Positions 1 to 8,520 of a stretch of 46,510 nucleotides of DNA are shown piece after piece. The translations under genes were made by a program, and so were the position numbers. The notes under the pieces are model-generated. The model was given only the letters and a program-made list of their open reading frames with translations. It was not told the DNA's origin and did not search any database. Position 1 is the first letter of the stretch. Every line of letters begins with the position of its first letter. Source of the stretch: Planctomycetota bacterium (GTDB lineage: Bacteria; Planctomycetota; UBA1135; GCA-002686595); the NCBI GenBank assembly GCA_020638835.1, contig JACKHV010000011.1:1-46510 (forward strand), read 5' to 3'.

Positions 1-44
1 GTCCGTGCTTCATGGGCAAATCAGTTGCGGCACGGTACGTTCTT
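1..44. repeat. Palindrome A, right arm only (cut by window edge)
   Basis: Positions 19-44 are identical over 26 bases to the right arm of palindrome D (26288-26313), including the core whose reverse complement is GTACCGTGCCGCA. The bases inside that stretch (1-18) differ from D. The left arm lies outside the window. It ends just before the promoter of the DUF1080 gene, so it probably follows the stop codon of the preceding gene. Confidence 0.75.
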
Positions 45-50
45 TACACT
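45..50 (+). promoter_or_regulatory. -10 hexamer TACACT, leaderless start of DUF1080 gene
   Basis: TACACT ends 6 nt before the ATG at 57, so transcription would begin at or next to the start codon. No convincing -35 is seen; the region upstream is palindrome A. Confidence 0.45.
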
Positions 51-56
51 TGCGGC

Positions 57-1724
57 ATGCTGTCCGCCATCCGCATCGTCATTGTGCTCGCGCTCGCCCT
101 CCCCGCCGTCGCGCAGAATGCCGGCGTCAATCGGCTCAGTCCGCTCGAGCGCGACGCGGGCTGGCGGCTGCTGTTCGACGGGGAGACGACTGCCGGTTGG
201 CGCGGCGTCGCGTCGGACGCGTTCCCCGCGGAAGGCTGGGGCGTGCAAGACGGCGCGCTGCACCACACCGAGGGCGGCGGCGACATCGTCACGGTCGGGC
301 TCTACGACGAGTTCGAGCTCGAGTTCGAATGGAAGGTCGCACCCGGCGCGAACAGCGGCGTGAAGTACATGGTCGCGGCGGACGCGAGCTTCGCCTACGG
401 GCCCGAGTACCAAGTGCTCGACGACGACCGGCATGCGGACGCGGAGCTCGCGTCGCACCGCGCGGCGTCGCTCTATGACCTCGCGGCGCAGCAGGGCGGC
501 ACCGTGCGGCCCGTCGGCGAGTACAACCGCGGGCGCATCGTCGTGCGCGACGGTTGGATCGAGCACTGGTTGAACGGCGCGCGCGTCGTGCGCGTCGAGA
601 CGCGGGGCGAGGCGTGGGACGCGGCGCACGAGGCCAGCAAGTACGCCGACACGCCCGACTTCGCGCGCACCGGCGCCGGGCGTATCGCGCTGCAAGACCA
701 CGGCGACGAGGTCTGGTTCCGCGACCTGCGCATCCGCGCGTTGCCGGCCGCGGGCTTCGAGGAAGTCGATCTGCTGCCCGGCGACGCGCTCGACGGCTGG
801 ACCGAGTACGGCGACGCGCGCTACGTGCGCGAAGGCCGCACGATACTCGGCGAGGTCGGCGGCGGCGGGCAGTCCTTCCTGCTCTCGAGGCGCTCCTTCG
901 GCGACTTCGTCCTCGAGGTCGACGTGAAGACCGAGCTGCCCGGCAACTCCGGCATCCAGATCCGCTGTCACCAGCGCGCGGACGGGCGGCCCTACGGCTA
1001 CCAGATCGAGATCGATCCCTCTGAGCGCGCGTGGTCGGGCGGCTTGTACGACGAGGCGCGGCGCGGCTGGCTCCAGAACCTCGAGCACAACGCCGCGGGC
1101 CGCGCGGCCTACGTTCTCGGCGAGTGGAACCGCTACCGCATCGAGTGCGTCGGCCCGTGGATCCGCGCGAGCGTGAACGGCGTGCCGACGGTGAACTACG
1201 TCGACTTCGCGGACCTGGAGGGCGTGATCGGCTTGCAGGTGCACTCGGGCGACGACACGCGGGTGCGGTGGCGGAATCCGCGGGTCTGGGTGCTCGGCGA
1301 ACGACAGTGGGTGGACGCGCTGCCTTTGCTTCCCTCGTCGTTCGAAGCTTCCAGCTACATGAACGTGAAGTACACCTCCGTGCGGGGGTTCTCCCACGGT
1401 TTGCCGCTCCAACTCGCCAGCGTCCACGGACCGGACGAACTCCTCGCGCTGCGCATGCAGGTCGAAGTGGTCGCGAAGACCGAGCTGCGCGTCTCGTGCG
1501 GAAGCTGGCACTACGACCTGCACCGCGATCCGCGCTTCAAGAAGGGCGAACCCAACGACCTCGGGCTCTGCCTCGACGGCGCTCGCGGGACCGTGATCCT
1601 GAACGGACATCCGATCGCCGCCGAAGTTCCGGAGCTCTCCGGCGAGTTCGCGCTGAGCACGGGGAGCCGCTACGACGAGCTCACCTTCCGCGACTTCCAG
1701 CGCCTCGGCGCCGGCCGTCGCTGA
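57..1724 (+). CDS. Secreted protein with two DUF1080 (3-keto-disaccharide hydrolase-like) domains
   Basis: 555 aa. Residues 1-20 form a signal peptide (hydrophobic IVIVLALALPAVA, cleavage near AVAQ). Residues ~25-235 and ~237-415 are two concanavalin-like DUF1080 domains. Both carry the family signature of a GW turn after a start like LLFDG or LLPGD, and an N-S-G motif (GANSGVKY; GNSGIQIRC). Residues ~420-555 form a further beta-rich region that may be a degenerate third copy. DUF1080 proteins, now partly named 3-keto-disaccharide hydrolase, are abundant in planctomycetes and act on exported sugars; the substrate here is unknown. An ATG at 12 lies in the same frame but inside palindrome A, and the signal peptide begins at 57, so 57 is preferred. 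The stop is 3 nt from that of the convergent cytochrome gene. Confidence 0.88.
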   Translation: MLSAIRIVIVLALALPAVAQNAGVNRLSPLERDAGWRLLFDGETTAGWRGVASDAFPAEGWGVQDGALHHTEGGGDIVTVGLYDEFELEFEWKVAPGANSGVKYMVAADASFAYGPEYQVLDDDRHADAELASHRAASLYDLAAQQGGTVRPVGEYNRGRIVVRDGWIEHWLNGARVVRVETRGEAWDAAHEASKYADTPDFARTGAGRIALQDHGDEVWFRDLRIRALPAAGFEEVDLLPGDALDGWTEYGDARYVREGRTILGEVGGGGQSFLLSRRSFGDFVLEVDVKTELPGNSGIQIRCHQRADGRPYGYQIEIDPSERAWSGGLYDEARRGWLQNLEHNAAGRAAYVLGEWNRYRIECVGPWIRASVNGVPTVNYVDFADLEGVIGLQVHSGDDTRVRWRNPRVWVLGERQWVDALPLLPSSFEASSYMNVKYTSVRGFSHGLPLQLASVHGPDELLALRMQVEVVAKTELRVSCGSWHYDLHRDPRFKKGEPNDLGLCLDGARGTVILNGHPIAAEVPELSGEFALSTGSRYDELTFRDFQRLGAGRR

Positions 1725-1731
1725 GCCTCAG
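1721..1731. terminator. Mini-palindrome spanning two convergent stop codons
   Basis: CTGAGCCTCAG is a perfect 5-bp inverted repeat around one base. It includes the TGA of the DUF1080 gene and the TGA of the cytochrome gene. It is too small to terminate transcription by itself but matches the stop-to-stop symmetry seen at 6120 and 29939. Confidence 0.3.
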
Positions 1732-4340
1732 TCCCCCGCCGCTTCCAGCTCCGCCGCCGTCCACGGCTTCCCGCGCTCGGCGAGCTCGGCCTGCACCGCG
1801 CACACTTCCTCCGGCGTGATCGGATCCGCGCCGTGTCCCCACTCGCGGCGCGCGTAGGTCAGCACCGCGGCGACGTCCTCGGGGCTCGCGGCGAAGACGG
1901 GCATCTCGAGGTTCCACTCCTCGCCGGCGACGGTGACGGGACCCGTCAGGCCGCCGAGCAGGATGCGGATCGGACGCTTGCGACCGCCCAGCAACCACGG
2001 CGAGTAGCGCAGGGGCGGCGCGAGTCCCGGCTCGCCGAGTCCGCTCGACTGGTGGCAAGACGCGCAGGAGTCGGCGAAGAGTGCGCGGCCTCGGTCGAAG
2101 CGTTCCTGCTCGGCGTCGGTGAGCGCGCGGACTTCCGCGCCGTCGTCGTTCGGCCCGCCCGGCCAAGTGATCGCGGAGAGCAGCGCGTCGACGCGATCGG
2201 CGCCGAGCCGTCCGCGCAACGCCGCGAGCCGCTGCTCGTCTTCGAGCGCGTCCTGCGCCCCCGGCCTGACGGCGAGTCGCAGCGCGACCGGCTCACCCGT
2301 CGCGCCGCGCGGGCGCCCTGCGAGCAGACCGTCGACCAAGGCGCGCGCCGCTTCGACGCGCGACGAGTCGTCGACGACCCTCTCCAGCACGGCGGCGATC
2401 GCCTCCGACTGCCCACTGCGCGCGATGCTCGCGGCGAGTCCTTCGAGGAAGCGCAAGCGGTTCGGCCCCGGACGTTCGCCGAGCTCGAGCGCCGGCGCGA
2501 GGATCGCCGGCTCGCGCCCGCGGAGCCCCGAGAGCGCCGCGCCGACGAGCTCGGGCGCCTCCGTCGATCCGCTCAGCGTGCGCAGCAGCGCGCGGTCCGC
2601 CGCCGCAGCCTCGGCCTGTCCGAGCGACAGCACGACTTGTCGACGCACGCGGTCACTGACGCCGCCCTCCAGGTCGGCGAGAGCGGCGAGCACGTCGTCG
2701 TCACCGGTCGAGAGCGGAGTCTCCGCGCAACGGACCGCCGCGTGGTGGACCGGCTCGTCGGGATCGCTGAGGCCCGCGATCACGTCCTCGGCGTCGAGCG
2801 CGTCGAGACCCTCCAGTGCCCACAGCGCGTGCATGCGGCCGAGCGTGGACTTGCTCTCCTGCAGCGCGAGGCGGCAGAGTTCCCGCGCGTCCCGCTCACT
2901 TCGCCCCTCCTCGACGATCAGCCGTTGCGCAGTGACGCGCCGCCAGCCGTTCGGGTGCCCGAGCGTCGCGACGAGTTCCGTCCAGCTCATCGCGCTCATC
3001 GGCGCCGGCTTCGCGCGCTCCTCGTCCGCCGGCGCGATGCGCCAGATGCGACCGAGGCCGAGCGGTTGCTCGAGTCCACGCGCCTCGACCTGCGCGCGCA
3101 ACCACGACGTCACGAACAAGCGGTGCTGGATCACACCGCGGTACATGTCGACGACGTAGAGCGCGCCGTCCGGACCGTCGACGAGGTTCACCGGGCGGAA
3201 GCGTTCGTCGGTCGAGGCGAGGAACTCGCGCCCGGGGTGCGGGTCGAGCGCCTCGACGCCGAGCGCGCCCTTCTCGCGCAGCTCGTAGCGCTTGACCAGG
3301 TTCCCGCACGGCTCGGCGACGAAGGCGTTCCCGCGGTACTCGCGCGGCAGCGCGTCGCCGAGGTACACGAGCGGCCCGCAGGCACCGGTGAAGGTCGCGA
3401 GCGTCCAGTCGTCGCGCAGCGTCTCCGGACGATAGCCGCGGTTCACGCCCGGCGTCATGCGGATCGGCCAAACGGCTTGTTCCTGCGCGACGCGCACGTT
3501 CACGCCGCGCGCGACGCCGTAGTTCGGATTGCGCACGGCGTAGTGCGACGAGTACTCGTCGCCGCGCAGTCCGTCGCTGTTCGTGTTGAAGAAGGCGCGC
3601 CCCTCCGCGTCGAGCGTCAGCCCCCACTGCCCGCCGCCGTTCGTGCGCTGCCGCTGCCACTCGCCGTCCACCTCGCGGTAGCGCCAGCGGTGGTTCGACA
3701 GCTGGATCCAGTTGTCGTGCGTCCAGCGCAGCGCGTTCGCGGCGTGCTCGGGGCTGTGGATGCCGCCGAAGCCGCGGTCGACGACGACGTGTTCGTCCGC
3801 GCGGCCGTCGCCGTCCGTGTCGCGGTAGAAGCGCAGCTCGGGCGGGACGATCACGAGCGCCCCGTCGCGATACGGCATCACCGCGCGCGGCAGCACGAGC
3901 CCCGTGAGGAAGTCCGTGCGCGCGTCCATCACGCCGTCGCCGTCCTCGTCGCGCAGCACGGCGACGCGCCCGTTCGGCTCCGTCTCCCCTTCGCCGTCGA
4001 CGTTCGGCATGTAGCCGCGCATCTCGCAGACCCACAGGCGTCCGTCACCGTCGAAGGCGACGTCGACCGGGTCGACGACGAGCGGTTCGCTCGCGATGCA
4101 AGTGATCGCGAGGCCCGGTTCGAGCACGAAGGCGGCGCGCGCCTCCTCCGGCGACAGCACCGGCGCCGCGGGGATCGCGAGGTCCTCGGGCAGCGGCGGC
4201 TGCGCCTCACCGGGTCGGTCGCCGTTCTGCGCGGTGGCGGAGCCGAGTCCCGCGACGAGGCAAGCCGCCGTGAACGCGCGCCCGGTCCTCGGCACGCAGC
4301 TCGGCACGGCGAGCAGGCGGGTGAGGATGGCGTCGCGCAT
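1728..4340 (-). CDS. PVC-type heme-binding protein: propeller, HEAT-like repeats, cytochrome c
   Basis: 870 aa, exported (hydrophobic AACLVAGLGSATA before residue 40). Residues ~60-390 are the PVC-type propeller, recognisable from FDGDGRLWVCEMRGY, DEDGDGVMD, YRDTDGDGRADE and DGPDGALYVVDMYRGVIQHR. Residues ~420-720 contain alpha-helical HEAT-like repeats. Residues ~740-870 are a cytochrome c domain with heme motif CASCH at ~759-763 and a likely axial Met in EMPVF near 813. Such proteins are large families in planctomycetes and are thought to act as periplasmic oxidoreductases of sugars or alcohols; the substrate is unknown. The ATG at 4340 sits 7 nt after a -10-like TACCCT. The neighbouring DUF1080 gene suggests a role in exported-carbohydrate breakdown (inference). 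Confidence 0.88.
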   Translation of the reverse strand: MRDAILTRLLAVPSCVPRTGRAFTAACLVAGLGSATAQNGDRPGEAQPPLPEDLAIPAAPVLSPEEARAAFVLEPGLAITCIASEPLVVDPVDVAFDGDGRLWVCEMRGYMPNVDGEGETEPNGRVAVLRDEDGDGVMDARTDFLTGLVLPRAVMPYRDGALVIVPPELRFYRDTDGDGRADEHVVVDRGFGGIHSPEHAANALRWTHDNWIQLSNHRWRYREVDGEWQRQRTNGGGQWGLTLDAEGRAFFNTNSDGLRGDEYSSHYAVRNPNYGVARGVNVRVAQEQAVWPIRMTPGVNRGYRPETLRDDWTLATFTGACGPLVYLGDALPREYRGNAFVAEPCGNLVKRYELREKGALGVEALDPHPGREFLASTDERFRPVNLVDGPDGALYVVDMYRGVIQHRLFVTSWLRAQVEARGLEQPLGLGRIWRIAPADEERAKPAPMSAMSWTELVATLGHPNGWRRVTAQRLIVEEGRSERDARELCRLALQESKSTLGRMHALWALEGLDALDAEDVIAGLSDPDEPVHHAAVRCAETPLSTGDDDVLAALADLEGGVSDRVRRQVVLSLGQAEAAAADRALLRTLSGSTEAPELVGAALSGLRGREPAILAPALELGERPGPNRLRFLEGLAASIARSGQSEAIAAVLERVVDDSSRVEAARALVDGLLAGRPRGATGEPVALRLAVRPGAQDALEDEQRLAALRGRLGADRVDALLSAITWPGGPNDDGAEVRALTDAEQERFDRGRALFADSCASCHQSSGLGEPGLAPPLRYSPWLLGGRKRPIRILLGGLTGPVTVAGEEWNLEMPVFAASPEDVAAVLTYARREWGHGADPITPEEVCAVQAELAERGKPWTAAELEAAGD

Positions 4341-4347
4341 GAAGCAG

Positions 4348-4353
4348 AGGGTA
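4348..4353 (-). promoter_or_regulatory. -10 hexamer TACCCT, leaderless start of PVC cytochrome gene
   Basis: Read on the minus strand, TACCCT is followed by 7 nt and then the ATG at 4340. This spacing puts the transcription start at the initiation codon. No -35 match is evident. Confidence 0.45.
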
Positions 4354-4403
4354 GCTTGTCCGCTCACCGCGCGCCCGCGCCGCCCCTCCGCACCCCGACC
4401 TCC

Positions 4404-6122
4404 ATGCTGCGAACCACGCTCCTCTTGCTCCCCCTCCTGGCCGCTCCCGAACGAGCCGGCGACCCGCGCGACCACTACGACGTCACGGCGTACGAGATGC
4501 AGTGGGCCGTCGTGCCGAGCGACCAGCGGCTCGAGGGCCGCGTCGTGGTGCGCGCCAAGTCGGTGGCGACGAAGCTCGCGCGCGTCACGCTCGACATGCA
4601 GGCGGACCTCGAGCTGCTCGGCGCGACGACCGAGGACGGCAAGGCGCTGACGACGGAGCGCGAGGGCGACCTGCTGCACGTCACGCTCCCCGCCGAGCTG
4701 GCGATGGGCGACGAGTTCGCCGTCGCGCTGCGCTACCGCGGGCATCCGAAGGCGAAGGACTCCTTCACCGGCTTCCACTGGGCGAAGACCGCGGACGGTT
4801 CGCCGTGGGTCAACACGTCGTGCCAAGGCCTCGGCGCGCACAGCTGGTGGCCGTGCAAGGCCAGCTACTTCAACGCGAACGACAAGCCCGAGCGCATCTC
4901 GGTCGAGTTGACCGTGCCCAAGGGCCTGACCGGCGTCTCGAACGGCCGCTTCCAAGGCGCGACCGACGGCGGGCCCGAGTGGTTCGCGGCGGAAGGCGAC
5001 TGGCAGACCTTCCGCTACTCGCACCCGTATCCGCTCGAGACGTACTCCGTGACGCTGAACGTCGCGCCCTACGTCACGGTCGAGCAGCAGCTGATGGTCG
5101 AGGGCGGCGGCGAAGCGGGCGTTCCGTTCGTCTACTACGTGCTGCCCGAGAACGCGGCGAAGGCGGCCGTGCAGTTCCAGCAGGTTCCGGGCCTGATCGA
5201 CGCGTTCACGCGCGCCTTCGGTCCGTGGCCGTTCCCCGAGTCGAAGATCGCGCTCGTCGAGACGAACTTCTGGGGCATGGAACACTCGTCCGCCGTCGCC
5301 TACGGCTCGACCTATCCCGCGTGGTGCGAACAGGAGGGCGAGCCGGACCGCTACGCCTCGCGCAACGAGTACTTCGACTACATCCTGGTGCACGAGATGG
5401 CGCACGAGTGGTGGGGCAACGCCGTCTCGGCGACCGACTGGGGCCACTTCTGGATCCATGAAGGCCTCGGGACCTACGCCGAAGGTGCGTACCTCGAGTT
5501 CACCGAGGGACGCGAGCGCGCGGACGAGTACTTCCGCGACCAGAACCGCGGCGCTTCGCGCATGAAGGGCTCGCTCTACCGCGGCGACGACGTCGACTCG
5601 GGCGCCGCGTACAGCCCGGTGATCTACTCGAAGGGCGCGTGCGTGCTGAACACGCTGCGGCACTTCATCGGCGACGACGAGACGTGGTGGCAGCTCCTGC
5701 ACGAGTTCCAGGCGCGCTATCGGTACCGCAACGCGAACACCGAGGACTTCTTCGCGCTGCTCCAGGAGCTCACGCAGGCCAACTACGGCTGGTTCGCGCA
5801 ACAGTACGTCTACGGCGAAGGCTCGCCGCGCCTGAAGGTCGACGTGGAAGTCGAGCCGCGCCTCTTGAAGCTGCGCATCGACAACGAGACCGGCGACTTC
5901 GACTGCGCCGTCGACATCACGTGGCTCGAGGGCGGCGAAACGCGCCACGACCGCGTCTGGGTGCGCGGCGGCAAGTCGGGCGGTTCGGACTACGTGCTCG
6001 CCGCGGACGCCACCGAGGTCGCCGTGCCGAACCTGGACCGCATCATCGGCAAGCACAGCGTGCGCATCCACGGACACGGCGTCCCGGAGGACGGCGCGGG
6101 CGAGTCGACCGACGGGAACTGA
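4404..6122 (+). CDS. M1 family metallo-aminopeptidase
   Basis: 572 aa with an N-terminal signal sequence (MLRTTLLLLPLLAAP). Residues ~25-230 form the M1 beta-saddle domain. The catalytic domain has the zinc motif HEMAH at 330-334 and the third ligand Glu at 353 (HExxH-x18-E). The exopeptidase motif is GMEHSS rather than the textbook GAMEN, as in a known M1 subgroup. Residues ~480-560 form a small beta domain; the large helical C-terminal domain of PepN is missing. The protein should trim N-terminal residues from peptides outside the cytoplasm. The gene diverges from the PVC cytochrome with a 63-nt gap and converges on the DUF885 gene. Confidence 0.93.
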   Translation: MLRTTLLLLPLLAAPERAGDPRDHYDVTAYEMQWAVVPSDQRLEGRVVVRAKSVATKLARVTLDMQADLELLGATTEDGKALTTEREGDLLHVTLPAELAMGDEFAVALRYRGHPKAKDSFTGFHWAKTADGSPWVNTSCQGLGAHSWWPCKASYFNANDKPERISVELTVPKGLTGVSNGRFQGATDGGPEWFAAEGDWQTFRYSHPYPLETYSVTLNVAPYVTVEQQLMVEGGGEAGVPFVYYVLPENAAKAAVQFQQVPGLIDAFTRAFGPWPFPESKIALVETNFWGMEHSSAVAYGSTYPAWCEQEGEPDRYASRNEYFDYILVHEMAHEWWGNAVSATDWGHFWIHEGLGTYAEGAYLEFTEGRERADEYFRDQNRGASRMKGSLYRGDDVDSGAAYSPVIYSKGACVLNTLRHFIGDDETWWQLLHEFQARYRYRNANTEDFFALLQELTQANYGWFAQQYVYGEGSPRLKVDVEVEPRLLKLRIDNETGDFDCAVDITWLEGGETRHDRVWVRGGKSGGSDYVLAADATEVAVPNLDRIIGKHSVRIHGHGVPEDGAGESTDGN

Positions 6123-6138
6123 CGGTGCGCGCCCGTCA
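6120..6138. terminator. Stop-to-stop hairpin between M1 and DUF885 genes
   Basis: TGACGGTGCGCGCCCGTCA has 6-bp arms TGACGG/CCGTCA around 7 nt. It runs exactly from the TGA of the M1 gene to the complementary TGA of the convergent DUF885 gene. No T-tract follows on either side. Confidence 0.45.
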
Positions 6139-7956
6139 CGGCGCGGCGGACCACGCGAGCACCTGCTCCTCGAGCACGTCGATCGGCAGCGGCCCGTTCG
6201 CGAGGATCACCTCGTGGAACTCGCGCAGGTCGAAGCGCGATCCCATGCGCGCTTCGGCTTCGCGACGCAGGCGCTCGATCTCGAGCTTGCCGATCGTGTA
6301 CGCGGTCGCCTGACCCGGCATCACGATGTAGCGCTCGATCGCCTTGACGCAGTCGCCTTCGGGGTTGGGCGTGTTCTCGAGCAGGTACGCGATCGCGGCT
6401 TCGCGCGTCCAGCGCTCGGAGTGGATGCCGGAGTCGACGACGAGTCGGCACGCGCGCCACAGTTCCATCGCGAGGCGTCCGAAGTCCGAGTAGGGATCGC
6501 GGTAGAAGCCCTCCTGGCGCGGGAAGCTCTCGCAGTAGAGCCCCCACCCTTCGCCGTAGACCGTGTAGCCGCCGAAGCGACGGAAGCGCGGCAGGTCGGT
6601 GAGCTCGCGCGCGATCGAGTTCTGCAGGTGGTGCCCGGGGATCGCTTCGTGGTAGACGAGCGCTTCGAGCTGGTAGGTCGGCATCTGCGCCATGTCGAAC
6701 AGGTTGGCGTAGAAGACGCCAGGTCGCTTCCCGTCGGGCGTGCCGGCCGAGTAGAAGGCCTTGCCCGCCGCCGCTTCGCGGTAGGGTTCGACGGCGCGCA
6801 CTTCGATCGGCGCCTTCGGCAGCGTGCGGAAGAAGTCCGGCATGCGCACGCGCATTCCGTCGAGGTAGTCGCGCGCGAGCGTCAGGTACGCCTGCCGCCC
6901 CTTCTCGTCGTTCGTGAGGTAGAAGCGCTCGTCCGTGCGCAGCTGCGCGAAGAACTGCTGCAGCGTGCCTTCGAAGCCCAGGGAGCGCATCAACGCGCGC
7001 ATCTCGTCGTGGATGCGCGCGACTTCGGAGAGGCCGAGGGCGTGGACCTCCGCGGGCGCCCAGTCCCCCGTCGTGACGCGCTTCAGCCGGTGCGCGTAGT
7101 ACTCGTCGCCGTCGGGCAGGGTCCACACGCCGACGTCGCTCGGTGCGCGGGCGTCGAGGTGCTCGAGCGCCGCGATCAGGCGCTCGTAGGCCGGTCCGAC
7201 GGACTCGACCATCGCGCGCTCGGCTTCGCGGATCAACTCGCGACGCAGCGCGTCGGGGAACCCGACCTTCTCGACCTTGGTGCGGAAGTCGGCGAGCAGC
7301 TCGTTCTCCGGCGTCCCGGTCTCGAAGGGCGCGCCGGCGATCAGGTTGCGGCACGAGCCGAGCACGCGCGGGAACACGAAGCTAGGCGGCACGATGCCGG
7401 CGTCGGCGCGCAGCTCGAGGTCGGCGATCAGCTGGTCGAAGGCGAGCGGGAAGCCGTCGAGGCGCTGGATGTAGTTCCGCGCGTCGACTTCTTGCTCGAT
7501 CGTGTGCTGTCCGATCAGCGTCGACGGCAGCATCGTGTGCACGCCGAACATCTGGTTGACCGGGTAGTCGTGCAGACGCCAGCGGAAGTCCTCGACAGCG
7601 TTCGACAGCTTCTGTTCGAACAGCTCGTACGAGATCGCCGACTGCGCGCCGAGGCTGAGCTCGTCGAAGGAGCGCAGGCGTTCGAGTTCTTGCTCGCGGA
7701 TCGCGACCTCGCGGATCCGCGCCGCGTCGGAGAAGTCGTCCCAGAGCCCTTCGTCGCGCTTCACGCCGAGCGAGGTGCGCATGATCGGACTGCGATCCAG
7801 CTCGGCCTGGTGCACGGATTCGAAGAAGGTGGCCAGGTCCTGCTCGGCCGTCGAGCGGCGTGCGTCGGAAGTCGCCTGTCCCCCGCTGCCGCGGCAGGCG
7901 GAGGCGCTGAGGATCAGGATGCCGGCGAGGGCGAGGCGGAAGCGCGATTCGAGCAT
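6136..7956 (-). CDS. DUF885 family lipoprotein, putative zinc peptidase
   Basis: 606 aa. A lipoprotein signal peptide ends in lipobox LSASAC (Cys at 21), so the protein is probably membrane-anchored and outside the cytoplasm. The body matches DUF885, with the diagnostic metal motif HEAIPGHH at 436-443 and the family's conserved surroundings (EALVYHEAIPGHHLQ, YGEGWGLYCES further on). DUF885 proteins are thermolysin-like metallopeptidases or carboxypeptidases of poorly known specificity. Length is normal for the family. The ATG at 7956 lies 34 nt downstream of a -10-like TAGGAT on the same strand. It faces the M1 aminopeptidase across a 13-nt gap, giving a small cluster of extracytoplasmic peptidases. 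Confidence 0.92.
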   Translation of the reverse strand: MLESRFRLALAGILILSASACRGSGGQATSDARRSTAEQDLATFFESVHQAELDRSPIMRTSLGVKRDEGLWDDFSDAARIREVAIREQELERLRSFDELSLGAQSAISYELFEQKLSNAVEDFRWRLHDYPVNQMFGVHTMLPSTLIGQHTIEQEVDARNYIQRLDGFPLAFDQLIADLELRADAGIVPPSFVFPRVLGSCRNLIAGAPFETGTPENELLADFRTKVEKVGFPDALRRELIREAERAMVESVGPAYERLIAALEHLDARAPSDVGVWTLPDGDEYYAHRLKRVTTGDWAPAEVHALGLSEVARIHDEMRALMRSLGFEGTLQQFFAQLRTDERFYLTNDEKGRQAYLTLARDYLDGMRVRMPDFFRTLPKAPIEVRAVEPYREAAAGKAFYSAGTPDGKRPGVFYANLFDMAQMPTYQLEALVYHEAIPGHHLQNSIARELTDLPRFRRFGGYTVYGEGWGLYCESFPRQEGFYRDPYSDFGRLAMELWRACRLVVDSGIHSERWTREAAIAYLLENTPNPEGDCVKAIERYIVMPGQATAYTIGKLEIERLRREAEARMGSRFDLREFHEVILANGPLPIDVLEEQVLAWSAAP

Positions 7957-7990
7957 GGTGCGTCGTGAGGGGTGGGTCGAGGAGGGCGCG

Positions 7991-7996
7991 ATCCTA
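7991..7996 (-). promoter_or_regulatory. -10 hexamer TAGGAT for the DUF885 gene
   Basis: TAGGAT on the minus strand lies 34 nt before the start codon, implying a 5' leader of roughly 27 nt. It is back-to-back with the cupin promoter at 8021. Confidence 0.4.
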
Positions 7997-8020
7997 CTCG
8001 ACGCGCGCTCGGCGCTCGAC

Positions 8021-8026
8021 TACGCT
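8021..8026 (+). promoter_or_regulatory. -10 hexamer TACGCT, leaderless start of cupin gene
   Basis: TACGCT is followed by 7 nt and then ATG 8034. No Shine-Dalgarno sequence precedes the ATG, consistent with a leaderless mRNA. Confidence 0.42.
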
Positions 8027-8033
8027 CCCCCGC

Positions 8034-8357
8034 ATGCGCTTCGCCAAGGTCTCCGAGCACGAGCACTTCTCAACCGAGAAGCTGAAGAAGACGAACCTCT
8101 TCGAGTCGCCGCAGATGTTCTGCGACACCTACTGCCTGGAGCCCGGCCAGTCCCAGAAGCTGCACGCCCACGCGGGAGCGACGAAGTTCTACTACGTGCT
8201 CTCGGGACGCCCGACGGTGACGATCGGCGACGAGACGCGCGAGCTGTCCGCCGGCGAGATCGCCTGGTCGTTCGACGGAGAGCCGCACGGTGTGGTCAAC
8301 GCGTCGGACGAGCGCGTCGTGCTGCTGGTGGCGATGGCGCCGCGGCCGGACCGGTGA
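8034..8357 (+). CDS. Small single-domain cupin
   Basis: 107 aa cytoplasmic cupin_2 protein. Cupin motif 1 is recognisable from G38 through H44-A-H46 to YYVLSG (53-58), and motif 2 ends with H85 in GEPHGVVN. The usual motif-1 glutamate position (seven residues before G58) is Lys51, so one of the four standard metal ligands appears to be missing. The protein may bind metal with fewer ligands or act as a non-catalytic binding fold. The ATG at 8034 begins a conventional cupin N-terminus and lies 7 nt after a -10 hexamer. The stop codon lies inside the left arm of palindrome B. Confidence 0.85.
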   Translation: MRFAKVSEHEHFSTEKLKKTNLFESPQMFCDTYCLEPGQSQKLHAHAGATKFYYVLSGRPTVTIGDETRELSAGEIAWSFDGEPHGVVNASDERVVLLVAMAPRPDR

Positions 8358-8519
8358 ACGGAAGAACCGTACCGTGCCGCACGACTTGTTGCGGCCCATC
8401 GACAAGTTCGTGCCAGACGATAGCAGCCCCCGGCGAAGCCGGGGGCTGCTGCTGTCTGGCACGAACTTGTCGATGGGCCGCAACAAGTCGTGCGGCACGG
8501 TACGGTTCTTCCGTTCACC
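8353..8519. repeat. Palindrome B: 82-bp arms, 3-nt loop
   Basis: Arms 8353-8434 and 8438-8519 flank the loop GAA. 79 of 82 positions are Watson-Crick pairs, and the only interruption is three adjacent positions (two G-U type). The left arm includes the cupin TGA; the right arm ends one base before the TGA of the convergent DUF1761 gene. Core GTACCGTGCCGCA is at 8369-8381. Positions 8367-8414 match 44 of 48 bases in each arm of palindrome C. It may form a bidirectional terminator or long dsRNA; no T-tract is present. Confidence 0.92.
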
Positions 8520-8520
8520 C

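Noticed and set aside
12..56. ATG at 12 as the start of the DUF1080 gene
   Set aside because: It lies inside palindrome A, has no hydrophobic signal start, and a -10-like hexamer lies downstream of it.
497..516. Core-like ACCGTGCGGC in the DUF1080 gene
   Set aside because: It is in a coding region, has no complementary arm nearby and differs from the core; chance match.
1833..6122. Very long plus-strand reading frame opposite the PVC cytochrome gene
   Set aside because: Antisense open frames are common in GC-rich coding DNA. Only its 3' part, from 4404, has a recognisable protein (M1 peptidase); the rest is Arg/Ala-rich shadow of the cytochrome.
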